Positions 34,784 through 43,938 of a stretch of DNA of 64,000 bases are shown here, one piece after another. The notes below the pieces were generated by a model. That model was not told where the DNA came from. It ran no database searches and saw nothing but the letters and a program-made list of their open reading frames with translations. The DNA comes from Clostridia bacterium. GTDB taxonomy: Bacteria > Bacillota > Clostridia > Oscillospirales > Acutalibacteraceae. Both the position numbers and the translations under genes were made by a program. Every line of letters begins with the position of its first letter. The stretch's first letter is position 1. The stretch is taken from the NCBI GenBank assembly GCA_017465825.1, contig JAFTVI010000035.1, positions 186,001-250,000 of the forward strand, written 5' to 3'.

Positions 34784-36220
34784 GTGAATATGATAAATAA
34801 TTATGAAATGGTCATAGGACTTGAAGTCCATTGTGAGCTTGGCACTAAAACAAAGATTTTCTGCGGCTGTCCCACCACCTTCGGCGCTCAGCCGAATACA
34901 CAGTGCTGTCCCGTTTGTATGGGTATGCCGGGTACCCTCCCCGTGCTTAACGAACAGGTCGTTGAGTACGCAATAAAAGCGGGTATGGCTACAAACTGCA
35001 CGATTGCAAGATGTTCAAAGCAGGACAGAAAAAATTATTTCTATCCCGACCTGCCCAAGGCTTATCAGATTTCACAGTATGATTTGCCTCTTTGTGAAAA
35101 CGGCTGGCTTGAGATTGAAAGCGAAAACGGCACGAAGAAGATAGGTATTACAAGAATCCACATTGAAGAGGATGCCGGTAAGCTTATCCACAACGACAGA
35201 TACGGAACAATGGTTGACTGTAACCGTTGCGGCGTACCTCTTATTGAGATAGTTTCCGAGCCTGATATAAGAAGTGCGGAAGAGGCTGTTGCCTACTTCA
35301 AAAAACTCAGGTCAATTATCCTTTACACAGGCATTTCCGATTGCAAAATGCAGGAGGGCTCTATGCGCTGTGATATCAATCTTTCCGTAAGGAAAAAGGG
35401 GACTAAGGAGTTCGGTACAAGAACGGAAATGAAAAATCTCAACTCCTTTACGTTTATTCAGAAGGCAATTGAGTATGAATATGCAAGACAGGTATATGAG
35501 ATTGAAAACGGCGGCGTTATCGTGCAGGAAACAATGCGTTTTGATCAGGCGAGCGGCAAAACATTTTCAATGCGCAAAAAAGAGGACGCCAACGATTACC
35601 GCTATTTCCCCGACCCCGACCTTGCACCAATCGTAATGAGTGAGGATAAGCTGAATAAGCTTAAGGATTCTATCCCCACTCTTCCCGATGAAAGAAAGAA
35701 AGCGTATATTGAAAATTACGGCATTACATCATACGATGCAGAGCTTATTACAAGTGAAATGAGTGTTGCTGATTACTTCGAATCGGCGGCGAAAAACACA
35801 AAATATCCCAAACTGCTTGCAAATATCGTCATTTCCGAAATCATCAAGCTTGCCGACGGGGAAAACGGAGCTATAGCCATTGAGCCTTTGCATCTTGCGC
35901 AGATTGCGGATATGCAGGGCAGCGGTGAAATCAACAGCTCCGTTGCAAAGAAGGTTATAAAGGCACTCTGGGATAATGATGAAGACGCTTGTGAATACGT
36001 TAAAAAGAATAACCTCGGGCAGATAAATGACGAAAATGTGCTCAATTCACTTATAAATGAGGCGATTGAAAGAAATCCCAAATCTGTTCAGGATTACAAA
36101 AAAGGCAAGGTTGCGGCTGCAAAAGCAATTATGGGACAGGTTATGGGTGCAACCAAGGGCAGAGGCAATCCCTTGCTTATTGAAAGGCTTCTTAATGAAG
36201 CGCTTGAGGCTTTGAAATGA
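34784..36220 (+). CDS. gatB: Asp-tRNA(Asn)/Glu-tRNA(Gln) amidotransferase subunit B
   Basis: I place the start at GTG 34784, six bases after GGGGAGAG; ATG 34790 is the alternative. The 478-residue product begins near NNYEMVIGLEVHCELGT and has the tRNA-dependent kinase/transamidase motifs, including the zinc-binding Cys set FCGCPT and CCPVCMGMPG. The C-terminal YqeY-like tail domain is present. GatB activates the mischarged tRNA. The presence of gatCAB suggests this organism makes Gln-tRNA, Asn-tRNA or both indirectly. Confidence 0.96.
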   Translation: MNMINNYEMVIGLEVHCELGTKTKIFCGCPTTFGAQPNTQCCPVCMGMPGTLPVLNEQVVEYAIKAGMATNCTIARCSKQDRKNYFYPDLPKAYQISQYDLPLCENGWLEIESENGTKKIGITRIHIEEDAGKLIHNDRYGTMVDCNRCGVPLIEIVSEPDIRSAEEAVAYFKKLRSIILYTGISDCKMQEGSMRCDINLSVRKKGTKEFGTRTEMKNLNSFTFIQKAIEYEYARQVYEIENGGVIVQETMRFDQASGKTFSMRKKEDANDYRYFPDPDLAPIVMSEDKLNKLKDSIPTLPDERKKAYIENYGITSYDAELITSEMSVADYFESAAKNTKYPKLLANIVISEIIKLADGENGAIAIEPLHLAQIADMQGSGEINSSVAKKVIKALWDNDEDACEYVKKNNLGQINDENVLNSLINEAIERNPKSVQDYKKGKVAAAKAIMGQVMGATKGRGNPLLIERLLNEALEALK

Positions 36221-37710
36221 AACGAATACTGTTTATTTTTATGATTGTAATATGGTGTGTGCTGATGCTGTCTGCAACGGCATACGCTGAAGCAACCTCA
36301 CCGTATACGGTGGAAAAGGTTGATGTATCTGCTGATTTGCGAAGTGACGGCAGTGCGCTTATTACCGAGGAGTGGACGTTGACCGTTGCCGAGGACTGTA
36401 AAGAGTGTTTTGTAAGAGAGATTGTTATAATCGATGACAATTTTGAAAGAATTACGGCAGTTTCCGACATATCAGTATCTCTTGACGGCAATACCTGTAG
36501 TGAGGAAACGGGTGACAGTCTTGAAACAGGCACGTATTTTTACGAAAAGACGGACACATCATATTCCGTTATGTGGTATATTCCCGAAGCAGGCACTCAC
36601 ACCTTTGCAATAAGATATATTCAATCCGATGCAGTAAAAATTTATAAAGACAGGGCGTATTTTTATTACAGAGCAGTCAACGATGCCGACAGTATGCTCT
36701 GCCGCAATATGACTGTTACTGTTAACGCACCGGAGAAGTGTTATTCCGAGGATTTTGAAATTGTTGAATCGGGCACTCTTGCAGGCAGTAAGGCTGACGG
36801 AAGTATTACCTTTACGGCGGCAAATACGGCAGGACTTGTTAAAATAGGCATAACCGTGCCTGCAGATATGTTTAACTCAAGCGGACTTACCGTTATTGTT
36901 GACGACAACCGCGCGGAAACTGCTGTTACCGTTATTCTGGTGATTGTTCTTGTTGCCGCATCTGCATATCTGATTTATTTTTCATTCAATTATAAAAAAA
37001 TCACATTGAACAGAAGGCTTAAAAAGTGCAGAAACAAGCCCCTTGCCGAAAAAATCGAAAAAGTACAGCGCAAAGTATTTCAATCCGTAAGTCCTGCAAC
37101 ACTTCTTGATGCCGTGCTTGACGGAGTAATCAACAAGTCAGACTATTTTACCGTAACACTTCTTGATCTGGTTAAACGCGGATACATAAAGGCGGATGCT
37201 TCGGGCTTTACCTCAAGCGAAAAATCAGAGTTGGATATCTGCGGACGCAAGCTTGATGAAAACGAAAAAAGAGTGATACGCATTTTTTCTTCGGGCAGAT
37301 GGGCAGAGCTTGTAAAATCTCCCAAGCTTTTCTATGCGGAAATTGAGGATTTCAATAAGAATATAAAGCGCATATCTCCCTTTGCCGAATTTACTGCCAA
37401 GGGTAAAAGACTTATAAGCTATTGCTTTGAATTAAGGCTCAGCGCAAAAAGGTTTGAATTTATCACTCCCGAGGAAATATCGGATGTTTTCTTCAAATCG
37501 GGCACTTACACGGTTTGCGACCTTGTGATTTCGCTCATAAACGAGTATGATTACGCTTTTGAAGCGAATTTTGAAAAGCCGTCAACAGAAAACTTCAGGT
37601 ATAATATGTTTATGTTCAGGGATGTGTATTCCGAGGGTGAAAAAATTATGCTTGAAGCTGAACAGGCTAAAAAACAGGCAAAACAAAAAAAGAAAATCGG
37701 TGAAGATTAA
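36217..37710 (+). CDS. DUF2207-like predicted membrane protein
   Basis: The 497-residue protein overlaps gatB by four bases (ATGA). It has a signal peptide (1 to about 24, ending AYA), an extracytoplasmic beta domain (25-225) with VEKVDVSADLRSDGSALITEEW and the FAIRYIQSDAV strand typical of DUF2207, one membrane segment near residue 235-252 (AVTVILVIVLVAASAYLIYF), and a cytoplasmic region with LDLVKRGYIK, a winged-helix-like motif of the same family. Function unknown. Confidence 0.8.
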   Translation: MKRILFIFMIVIWCVLMLSATAYAEATSPYTVEKVDVSADLRSDGSALITEEWTLTVAEDCKECFVREIVIIDDNFERITAVSDISVSLDGNTCSEETGDSLETGTYFYEKTDTSYSVMWYIPEAGTHTFAIRYIQSDAVKIYKDRAYFYYRAVNDADSMLCRNMTVTVNAPEKCYSEDFEIVESGTLAGSKADGSITFTAANTAGLVKIGITVPADMFNSSGLTVIVDDNRAETAVTVILVIVLVAASAYLIYFSFNYKKITLNRRLKKCRNKPLAEKIEKVQRKVFQSVSPATLLDAVLDGVINKSDYFTVTLLDLVKRGYIKADASGFTSSEKSELDICGRKLDENEKRVIRIFSSGRWAELVKSPKLFYAEIEDFNKNIKRISPFAEFTAKGKRLISYCFELRLSAKRFEFITPEEISDVFFKSGTYTVCDLVISLINEYDYAFEANFEKPSTENFRYNMFMFRDVYSEGEKIMLEAEQAKKQAKQKKKIGED

Positions 37711-38877
37711 ATGATTACTGTTTTAAGTAGAATATTTTTAAAAAATGCAGACAGTATGAGCGAGAGCAAGCGAAGGAGTGCATACGGCACACTTTGCTGC
37801 TGTGTGGGTATTTTTCTTAACGTAATTCTGTTTGGTATAAAATGCTTTGCAGGCATTATCAGCGGTTCTGTTGCAATTGCCGCCGATGCCTTCAACAACC
37901 TGTCGGATGCCGGCTCTTCTGCCATAACTCTTGCAGGTATTCAGCTTGCAAACAGAAAGCCCGACCCCGACCATCCTTTCGGCCACGGCAGAATCGAATA
38001 TCTTTCCGCTCTTGCTGTGTCGGTAGTTATTGTTGTGGTTGGCTTTGAGCTGTTGACTTCATCAGTTGATAAAATCAGAAATCCCGAATCCGTTGATGCA
38101 AGTATTGTTACGATTGTAATTCTTGCCGTGTCAGTGCTTGTAAAGGGATATATGTTCTTTTATAACAGACGCATAGGACAGAAAATCAATTCCGCAGGTA
38201 TGAAAGCTACTGCCGCTGACTGTATAGGTGACAGCATTGCAACGGTTGTGGTGCTTATTTCAACGGTGATTTCATATTTTACCGATGTGCAGATAGACGG
38301 CTGGTGCGGCATTGTCGTATCTCTGTTCATTATGTATGCAGGCTTCAGCTCTGCAAAGGAAATTGTAAACTCTCTGCTGGGCTCAGCTCCCGAGCAGGAG
38401 CTTGTGGAGAAGATTTCTTCGTTGGTGCTGTCTTACAGTGAGGTTGTGGGTATTCACGATCTGATTGTTCACGATTACGGTCCTGCAAGGCTTGTTGTAT
38501 CACTTCACGCCGAGGTTGACGGCAGTCAGGATATATTTATGCTTCACGATGCGATAGATAATATCGAACAGCATCTCGCCCGTGAGCTTAACTGTCTTGC
38601 CGTTATACATATGGACCCGATTGAAACTGATAATGAGCTTGTTACCGAAATGAAAAACAGGGTCGTTCTTGCAGTTACGGAAATTGATAAAAATATTACG
38701 ATTCACGATTTCAGAATGGTGCCGGGCAATACTCATACAAATCTGATTTTTGACGCCGTCGTGCCTTTTTCCTTAAAACTTAATGAGAATGAAATAAAAA
38801 AGGAAATTTGCAGTGTTGTATCACAAAAGTGCGAAAACTGTAATTGCGTGGTAACTATTGACAGACCTTTTGTGTAA
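37711..38877 (+). CDS. Cation diffusion facilitator family transporter
   Basis: The 388-residue protein starts directly after the previous stop. Six hydrophobic segments are followed by a C-terminal cytoplasmic domain with VVGIHDLIVHDYGPARLVVSLH. The metal site can be read as NNLSD in the second helix region (ADAFNNLSDAG) and DCIGD in the fifth, i.e. an N-D/D-D combination rather than the H-D/H-D set of zinc exporters, plus HPFGHGRIEYL. This hints at manganese or iron rather than zinc, but the metal is not certain. A C-terminal extension ends with CENCNCVV. Confidence 0.88.
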   Translation: MITVLSRIFLKNADSMSESKRRSAYGTLCCCVGIFLNVILFGIKCFAGIISGSVAIAADAFNNLSDAGSSAITLAGIQLANRKPDPDHPFGHGRIEYLSALAVSVVIVVVGFELLTSSVDKIRNPESVDASIVTIVILAVSVLVKGYMFFYNRRIGQKINSAGMKATAADCIGDSIATVVVLISTVISYFTDVQIDGWCGIVVSLFIMYAGFSSAKEIVNSLLGSAPEQELVEKISSLVLSYSEVVGIHDLIVHDYGPARLVVSLHAEVDGSQDIFMLHDAIDNIEQHLARELNCLAVIHMDPIETDNELVTEMKNRVVLAVTEIDKNITIHDFRMVPGNTHTNLIFDAVVPFSLKLNENEIKKEICSVVSQKCENCNCVVTIDRPFV

Positions 38878-38885
38878 TTTTAATG

Positions 38886-38914
38886 TTGACTTTTTTTTGT
38901 TTATGCTGTAATTT
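38886..38914 (+). promoter_or_regulatory. Promoter of the cohesin-like gene
   Basis: TTGACT (38886-38891) and TAATTT (38909-38914), spacer 17, in the 55-base gap after the transporter gene. Confidence 0.5.
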
Positions 38915-38932
38915 ATATAAGGAGGGATTTTG

Positions 38933-39619
38933 ATGAAAAGATTGATTTCGGCATTCCTTGCCGCAGTTTTAACGGCTCTTATGTGCGTAACGGCTTTTGC
39001 CGCTGATGTCAAGCTCGTTTTTGAATCGTCTTATAATGCTGACACAAACAGCGTAATTGTCGAGGTTTATGTGGAAAATCCGGGAGATATGGTTTCTGCG
39101 GATTTAAGACTCGGTTTTGACCACAGCGTTTTCGAATACGTCGCTTCCGGAGATAACAGCACAATCAGTGATATGATGGTAATTTCCGGTCTTTCTGTTG
39201 CAAATACAGGTCTTGCCTGTGTTTCGGCAATTTTTACGGAAAAATGTGAAGACAGTTACCTTACAGACGGCAGACTCCGTCTTACCACTTTTACATTCAC
39301 ACCTCTGACGGAGGATTTTGATATAAACGATTTTTGTCTCTGGGCGTATTCTTACGATATTGGTGATACGGACATATCAAAATCAATAGCGGCAGTCGGT
39401 AATGCCGCGCTGAAAAACGGTAAAACAGAGGCGATTTCCGTTGCAGGTTCGGATAACGGCAGTGCATCTGCTTCGGATAAATTAAACGGCAAATGGTACG
39501 TTTATGTTATTGCCGTTGTTGCAGGTGTTGCAATAGTTGCAGGTGTCGCTGTTTTTGCAATCAAAAGCGGTGAAAAGGACGAAAAAGCTGAAAAAACAGC
39601 TGACGAAAATAAGGATTGA
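38933..39619 (+). CDS. Cohesin-like domain protein with C-terminal membrane anchor
   Basis: The 228-residue protein starts at ATG 38933 with AAGGAGGG upstream. A signal peptide (1 to about 22, ending AFA) is followed by a single beta domain (about 24-165) that resembles cohesins: VIVEVYVENPGDMVSADLRL, YDxxVxE-like DHSVFEYV, and GRLRLTTFTF. A short Ser/Gly linker leads to one membrane span (about 187-205, VYVIAVVAGVAIVAGVAVFA) and a charged cytoplasmic tail. This layout would display one cohesin at the cell surface. Dockerin proteins are encoded 1-4 kb downstream. The cohesin assignment rests on pattern only. Confidence 0.6.
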   Translation: MKRLISAFLAAVLTALMCVTAFAADVKLVFESSYNADTNSVIVEVYVENPGDMVSADLRLGFDHSVFEYVASGDNSTISDMMVISGLSVANTGLACVSAIFTEKCEDSYLTDGRLRLTTFTFTPLTEDFDINDFCLWAYSYDIGDTDISKSIAAVGNAALKNGKTEAISVAGSDNGSASASDKLNGKWYVYVIAVVAGVAIVAGVAVFAIKSGEKDEKAEKTADENKD

Positions 39620-39627
39620 TTCAATAT

Positions 39628-39659
39628 GCGGGGTGCATAGGACGATGCATCCTGCTTTT
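39628..39659 (+). terminator. Terminator after the cohesin-like gene
   Basis: GCGGGGTGCAT (39628-39638) pairs with ATGCATCCTGC (39645-39655) with two G-T pairs, followed by TTTT. It separates this gene from the next surface-protein operon. Confidence 0.75.
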
Positions 39660-39805
39660 GCCGTATTTAATGGTAAATATTTTTTCAAACAAATTGGAAA
39701 ATAGTAAAGCAAAATTCTTTAAGAGAATTAAAAAAGAAATTTTATGTAGTATAATACAATTTGATATATTATAACTTATACTAAATTTTCGGAAGAGTGT
39801 GAAAA

Positions 39806-40537
39806 ATGAAAAGGGCATCAGCATTAATTGCAGTAATACTTTGTTGCCTGATGATGTCGGTAACGTCATTTGCCGAGGAGATTTACATTATTGAGGACGG
39901 AGAGGATGAGTTCATTCCTGCGGAAACTACTACTGTTGAGCAGGTTGAAACAACTACATCAGCCTCGGACGGCGGTCTTAATATTGATACGGATTCCATC
40001 GGTGATTATCTCGGCTCTATTGCAGATAAGCTGGGCGGAGGTATGGACTCCATACTCAGCGGCTTTGAGGATTTTGACTTCGATTTCGGTAACAATACCG
40101 AAACCACAACCTCATCGGGTCTTTCGGGTATTCAGGCAGGTAACTATCCTACTGCAAACAAATCAGATTCAATGACTACATATCCGAACAGCGAGAATAA
40201 TCAGCAGTCGGTGCAGACAGAGGAAACCACCGCAGCTGTTGAAGAGGAAGAATTGCCGTCAGTGCTTGTTGTCGGCGGCAGTACGGATGATGATTCCCGG
40301 GCGCTGTCAGGCAGTACGCTTACTTTGTTTGTGTTTATTGCCGCTATAATAATTCTTGTTCTTGTGGTAATTATCGTGCTTATTATTTTAAGCAGAAGAA
40401 CGGAATTCAATTCCTCAGTAAAGCAGAAATCAACTCTGCCTTCTGTTGAAAGACCGAGTGCATTGGCTCAGTTTATAGAGGATGATATTCCCTCTGACGG
40501 CAAGGATTACAGCGATATTGCCTATTGGAATAAATAA
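39806..40537 (+). CDS. Surface protein: Thr-rich linker and single membrane anchor
   Basis: The 243-residue product has a signal peptide (1 to about 23), an acidic low-complexity outer region with ETTTVEQVETTTS and NNTETTTSS linkers and a short DSIGDYLGSIADKLGGGMDS helix, one strong membrane segment (about 170-192), and a 50-residue cytoplasmic tail. No catalytic domain is visible. The linkers resemble those of cellulosomal proteins. It starts an apparent three-gene operon with the next two genes (gaps of 42 and 26 bases). Confidence 0.65.
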   Translation: MKRASALIAVILCCLMMSVTSFAEEIYIIEDGEDEFIPAETTTVEQVETTTSASDGGLNIDTDSIGDYLGSIADKLGGGMDSILSGFEDFDFDFGNNTETTTSSGLSGIQAGNYPTANKSDSMTTYPNSENNQQSVQTEETTAAVEEEELPSVLVVGGSTDDDSRALSGSTLTLFVFIAAIIILVLVVIIVLIILSRRTEFNSSVKQKSTLPSVERPSALAQFIEDDIPSDGKDYSDIAYWNK

Positions 40538-40579
40538 CAATCAGTGCCTTTTGCACAATTAAAAGGAATATTCACAGTT

Positions 40580-41290
40580 ATGAAAAATTTTAAATATGTT
40601 GCGGTGCTTTGCTGCTCAATACTCTGCTCGGCATTGCTTCTTGCAGGTGTTTACTGTACAAGCATAGTGGATGTCGTGGCGTATACTGCCGCTGAAACCT
40701 TTACAAATGCGGATATATCAACCGAATATCAGAATGATACTCTTGATACCATTGATGAAGTTTTTGCTGAATTGGAAATTGACAGCGTGCTTGTTATTAC
40801 AGACCTTATCCGTTATCTTAATCAGAGCGACAGCAATACCTTTGCAAAATGGGTTTATGAAAACTACGGTGATGAGGTTGAACTTCCCGAATCGGTCAAG
40901 GAAATGTCTGCCGGTGAAATTATTATGTACGTTTCGACAAAGCTTTTCGCAGGCGATGCAACGAAAGAAACGACAACTGCCGGATACACTTCAATCGTAA
41001 CAGAAAAACAAACGGAAGCCACAACGAACCACAGCACAACAACCGTACAGCCGGTAACAACAACAAAATTGAACGGCGGTGCACCAACGTCATACAAAAC
41101 AGGTGATGTTGACTTTAACGGTGATATTACCGCCGCAGATGCAAGAATCGTGCTCAGAGCATCAGCTGAGATTGTGGTTTTGTCTGCAATTGAGTTTTCC
41201 GTTGCAGATGTTAACGACGACGGAAAGATTACCGCAAAGGACGCAAGAAGTATTTTAAGATACAGCGCAGGCTTACAAAAAGGGCTTTAA
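40580..41290 (+). CDS. Dockerin-containing exported protein
   Basis: The product has 236 residues from ATG 40580. The site AAAGGA is 13 bases upstream, a long spacing; an earlier in-frame GTG at 40544 has no better site. An N-terminal hydrophobic segment (about 7-32) acts as signal or anchor, residues 33-130 form an unrecognised helical domain, and residues 135-175 are a Thr-rich linker (TEATTNHSTTTVQPVTTT). The last 58 residues are a dockerin with two calcium loops, DVDFNGDITAAD and DVNDDGKITAKD, each followed by an AR-x-x-L helix. No enzyme domain is attached. Confidence 0.78.
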   Translation: MKNFKYVAVLCCSILCSALLLAGVYCTSIVDVVAYTAAETFTNADISTEYQNDTLDTIDEVFAELEIDSVLVITDLIRYLNQSDSNTFAKWVYENYGDEVELPESVKEMSAGEIIMYVSTKLFAGDATKETTTAGYTSIVTEKQTEATTNHSTTTVQPVTTTKLNGGAPTSYKTGDVDFNGDITAADARIVLRASAEIVVLSAIEFSVADVNDDGKITAKDARSILRYSAGLQKGL

Positions 41291-41316
41291 TTTGATATAA
41301 AACAAGGGGAATGATT

Positions 41317-42435
41317 ATGAAAAGGAATCTCCGCAAAATTTTAATAGCTGTAATCACGGTGATTTGTGCGCTGAGCGTACAGGTTTCTGTAAGTGCATTA
41401 CCTGACATTGACTTGGGTGATATGAATGTTGAAGATATTTTGGATCTTCTCGGTCAGCTTACTGCTACCAATCCGGATAACACCACAACAACCACCACAG
41501 AGGCTGAAACCACAACTCAGTCCCGCGGTGAGGATGTAAGCAATCCTGTCAATACCTCAGGTTCAGGCTCTGTCACCACAACTCAGACAGAAACCACAAC
41601 CGGCAAGGATTATGAAAACAATACATATTATCCTACATACAATAACAACGGCAACAGTAATAACAATCAGCTTACCACGACTGAGCCTTCGGGTGATGAA
41701 TCAACAACCCTTTCCTTTGAGGCTTCGCTTTCCGATATTTTTGAGGATGACTCGGCGGCAGTTATTCTGCAGCCTTCCAATGAAACATTTACCATCGGCA
41801 ATCTTGTTGTAAATGACGGCAATGACTCCGACGGTGAGTTTACCTGGCAGATGGGCGCTCTTATTGCGGCAGCCGTGCTGTTTGTTGTTCTGCTTGCACT
41901 TATCGTTGCGCTTATTATGCAGAATTCCAAAAAGAAAAAGAAACACAGATATCACGATTCATATCCTAAGGGTGACAGCTCGTATGCCCCTGTGCCTGTT
42001 GAAATTATGACACCTGAAAGAATTGCGGAGCTTTTAGGCAGTACATCGGGCAGAAATATTTCCAATAACAGCTACGAAACTATGTCAAGTGACGAAACTG
42101 CGGCGGCTATCAAGGCAGCGGTTCTTATGGGACAACTTTCACCGTCTTATTCCGATCCTATTCTCAGAAAGTATACAGACGAGCCCGTTATGATTTCTCC
42201 CAACAGCTCACCGCTTGAAGATATTGATTCTGCATCTGTTGCCGATATTCTCAAGGCTACAGATTATATAATGGACGATATTGAAAACGAAGAAATGTCT
42301 GTTGAGGGTGATTCTCAGGAAACCGATTCTCAGCAGAATGAAAACGCAGTAAATAACAGAATTTGTCCCGATTGCGGAAATGATATTCCTGTGGATGATG
42401 TATTCTGTCATAATTGCGGAACTTATATAGGATAA
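41317..42435 (+). CDS. Membrane protein: Thr-rich outer region, one span, cytoplasmic zinc ribbon
   Basis: The 372-residue product starts at ATG 41317 with AAGGGGA six bases upstream. It has a signal peptide (1 to about 28), an outer region rich in Thr and Asn (NTTTTTTEAETTTQ and similar) with a DLGDMNVEDILDLLGQL helix like its neighbour at 39806, one membrane span (about 185-207), a basic stop-transfer KKKKKHR, and a long cytoplasmic tail ending in a zinc ribbon (CPDCGNDIPVDDVFCHNCG). The tail suggests contact with a cytoplasmic partner, so this could be a transmembrane receptor or assembly factor. Family unknown. Confidence 0.65.
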   Translation: MKRNLRKILIAVITVICALSVQVSVSALPDIDLGDMNVEDILDLLGQLTATNPDNTTTTTTEAETTTQSRGEDVSNPVNTSGSGSVTTTQTETTTGKDYENNTYYPTYNNNGNSNNNQLTTTEPSGDESTTLSFEASLSDIFEDDSAAVILQPSNETFTIGNLVVNDGNDSDGEFTWQMGALIAAAVLFVVLLALIVALIMQNSKKKKKHRYHDSYPKGDSSYAPVPVEIMTPERIAELLGSTSGRNISNNSYETMSSDETAAAIKAAVLMGQLSPSYSDPILRKYTDEPVMISPNSSPLEDIDSASVADILKATDYIMDDIENEEMSVEGDSQETDSQQNENAVNNRICPDCGNDIPVDDVFCHNCGTYIG

Positions 42436-42448
42436 AAAATACAGGCTG

Positions 42449-42479
42449 AATCGGAACTGCAATATCTGCAGTTCCGATT
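42449..42479. repeat. Perfect 13-bp inverted repeat hairpin
   Basis: AATCGGAACTGCA (42449-42461) pairs perfectly with 42467-42479 around ATATC. No T run follows on either strand, so it is not a standard terminator. It may protect the 3' end of the upstream mRNA or be an operator. Confidence 0.75.
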
Positions 42480-42529
42480 GTGGCTTAATGTACACGCAAC
42501 AGGGTGATAATCCCTGAGGAGGTTTTATT

Positions 42530-43321
42530 ATGAATAAGGCAAAAGCCATATTTGCGGCGGTTATAGTTATTGCGGTTGCGGGATCTTCGGCAATACTCTG
42601 GCAGCTTAATGATAAAGGTGTTATCGGCTCGCAGGAGAATGAGGACGAAAACACCCTTTCTACGGTAGCTACAACAAACAGCAATCAGGATTACAATAAA
42701 TCCGAAAATGACAACAACGACACCCCCGAAAATGATGATGTTGCAGATGAAAACAACGACGCTCCTGCAGTATCTGACGTTTCAACAACTGATATAAACG
42801 AGTTTCTTACCGTATTTTCAAAGGTATATTTTTCTGAGAACAAGGCATATTCATCAGGAAGTCCGGATACATATGAGCTCATCCGTTTTGCTTATTCAAA
42901 CGCTATGATGCAGGGCGGCTCACTCGTTACAACGGAGTATGAGGATGATGATATAGGCTATTACAATAAAATCAGCGCAACGGCTGTTAACGATACGCTT
43001 GATAAATATTTCGGTAAAACAGTTGCCAACGAGAGCGTTTATACCGAAAAAACCTATTCATTCTTTAAGTATTCGGACGGTTATTTTTACACTCCCGCCG
43101 CCGACGGCATAAGCTATACCAATGTAAGTATTGCGGATTCCGTATCACAGAGCGGCAATCTGGTGTCGGTTGAGTTCAGCATCTATTCATCAGGTGTGAC
43201 AACCGATATGACAAGTCAGCAGGCAAGACGGGCAAGTAATGACAGATATGCATCAGGCAAAGCGGAAATCTATGTGAATGATGGCAGTTTTACTCTCAAA
43301 TACTATGAAGTTACACCATAA
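42530..43321 (+). CDS. Signal-anchored extracellular hypothetical protein
   Basis: The 263-residue product has an N-terminal hydrophobic segment (4-24), an acidic low-complexity linker rich in Asn, Asp and Glu (about 35-85), and a C-terminal globular domain (90-263) with aromatic-rich strands such as YTEKTYSFFKYSDGYFY. I do not recognise the domain. AGGAGG precedes the start. Its composition and neighbours mark it as part of the surface-protein cluster. Confidence 0.6.
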   Translation: MNKAKAIFAAVIVIAVAGSSAILWQLNDKGVIGSQENEDENTLSTVATTNSNQDYNKSENDNNDTPENDDVADENNDAPAVSDVSTTDINEFLTVFSKVYFSENKAYSSGSPDTYELIRFAYSNAMMQGGSLVTTEYEDDDIGYYNKISATAVNDTLDKYFGKTVANESVYTEKTYSFFKYSDGYFYTPAADGISYTNVSIADSVSQSGNLVSVEFSIYSSGVTTDMTSQQARRASNDRYASGKAEIYVNDGSFTLKYYEVTP

Positions 43322-43375
43322 AAAAGCAATATATAGACTGTATGCAATTTTGGCTATTATAACGAATAAAAAATA

Positions 43376-43404
43376 TTGAATAACAGCGGCTTATATGGTA
43401 TTAT
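43376..43404 (+). promoter_or_regulatory. Promoter of the small dockerin gene
   Basis: TTGAAT (43376-43381) and TATTAT (43399-43404) with a 17-base spacer, 66 bases before the ATG. Confidence 0.6.
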
Positions 43405-43469
43405 TAATGTGTTCTGTATTTGATTATTTACAAAACGGAATTATAAATTTTGTAAGGAGGAAAAGAAAA

Positions 43470-43886
43470 ATGAGTAAGAATTTTAAATCAGTTATCTGTT
43501 GTGTACTTACACTTCTTATGGTTGCAGGTACTATCGTTTTTGTATTTGCAGGCAGTAACGGCACAGGCGTTGTTGAATCAGAAACAGCTTCTGAAGTTGA
43601 GTCCGAAATCGTTTCTGATGTTGCAGGTGAAGACACATCCGAAGCAGAAAGTGAAGTTGCAGACGATGTGGCATTACTCGGTGACGTAAACAGAGATGGC
43701 AATGTCACAGCTGCCGATGCACGTCTTGCACTCCGTTTTGCAGCAGAGCTCCAGATTCCCACAGCTGCAGAGTTTGCTCTTGCAAATGTCAACGGTGACG
43801 AAAGAATGACTGCTGCTGATGCAAGAGATATTCTCAGAGTTTCTGCTGAGCTTGATCCTATGTTCACAACAACAGTTGTACTTTAA
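43470..43886 (+). CDS. Small secreted dockerin protein
   Basis: The 138-residue product starts at ATG 43470 with AAGGAGG upstream. A signal peptide (1 to about 28) is followed by a Glu/Ser/Val linker (SETASEVESEIVSDVAGED) and a dockerin of about 60 residues with loops DVNRDGNVTAAD and NVNGDERMTAAD. The second loop starts with Asn rather than Asp. It carries nothing but the dockerin, so it may act as a plug, adaptor or spacer for the cohesin-like protein at 38933. A terminator follows. Confidence 0.75.
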   Translation: MSKNFKSVICCVLTLLMVAGTIVFVFAGSNGTGVVESETASEVESEIVSDVAGEDTSEAESEVADDVALLGDVNRDGNVTAADARLALRFAAELQIPTAAEFALANVNGDERMTAADARDILRVSAELDPMFTTTVVL

Positions 43887-43909
43887 TCAGAAAAATCAGT
43901 CAACGGCAA

Positions 43910-43938
43910 ACAGGGCAGAGTAATCTGCTCTGTTTTTC
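43910..43938. terminator. Terminator shared by convergent genes
   Basis: ACAGGGCAGA-GTAA-TCTGCTCTGT (one G-T pair) is followed by TTTTT on the plus strand. The minus-strand oxidoreductase stop lies at 43937. Confidence 0.8.

Noticed and set aside
42449-42479. Terminator after the zinc-ribbon membrane protein
   Set aside because: The 13-bp stem is perfect, but no T run follows on either strand.
43424-43867. 147-codon minus-strand frame opposite the small dockerin gene
   Set aside because: It is the complement of the repetitive Ala/Glu/Asp codons of the dockerin gene, with no ribosome site or family resemblance.
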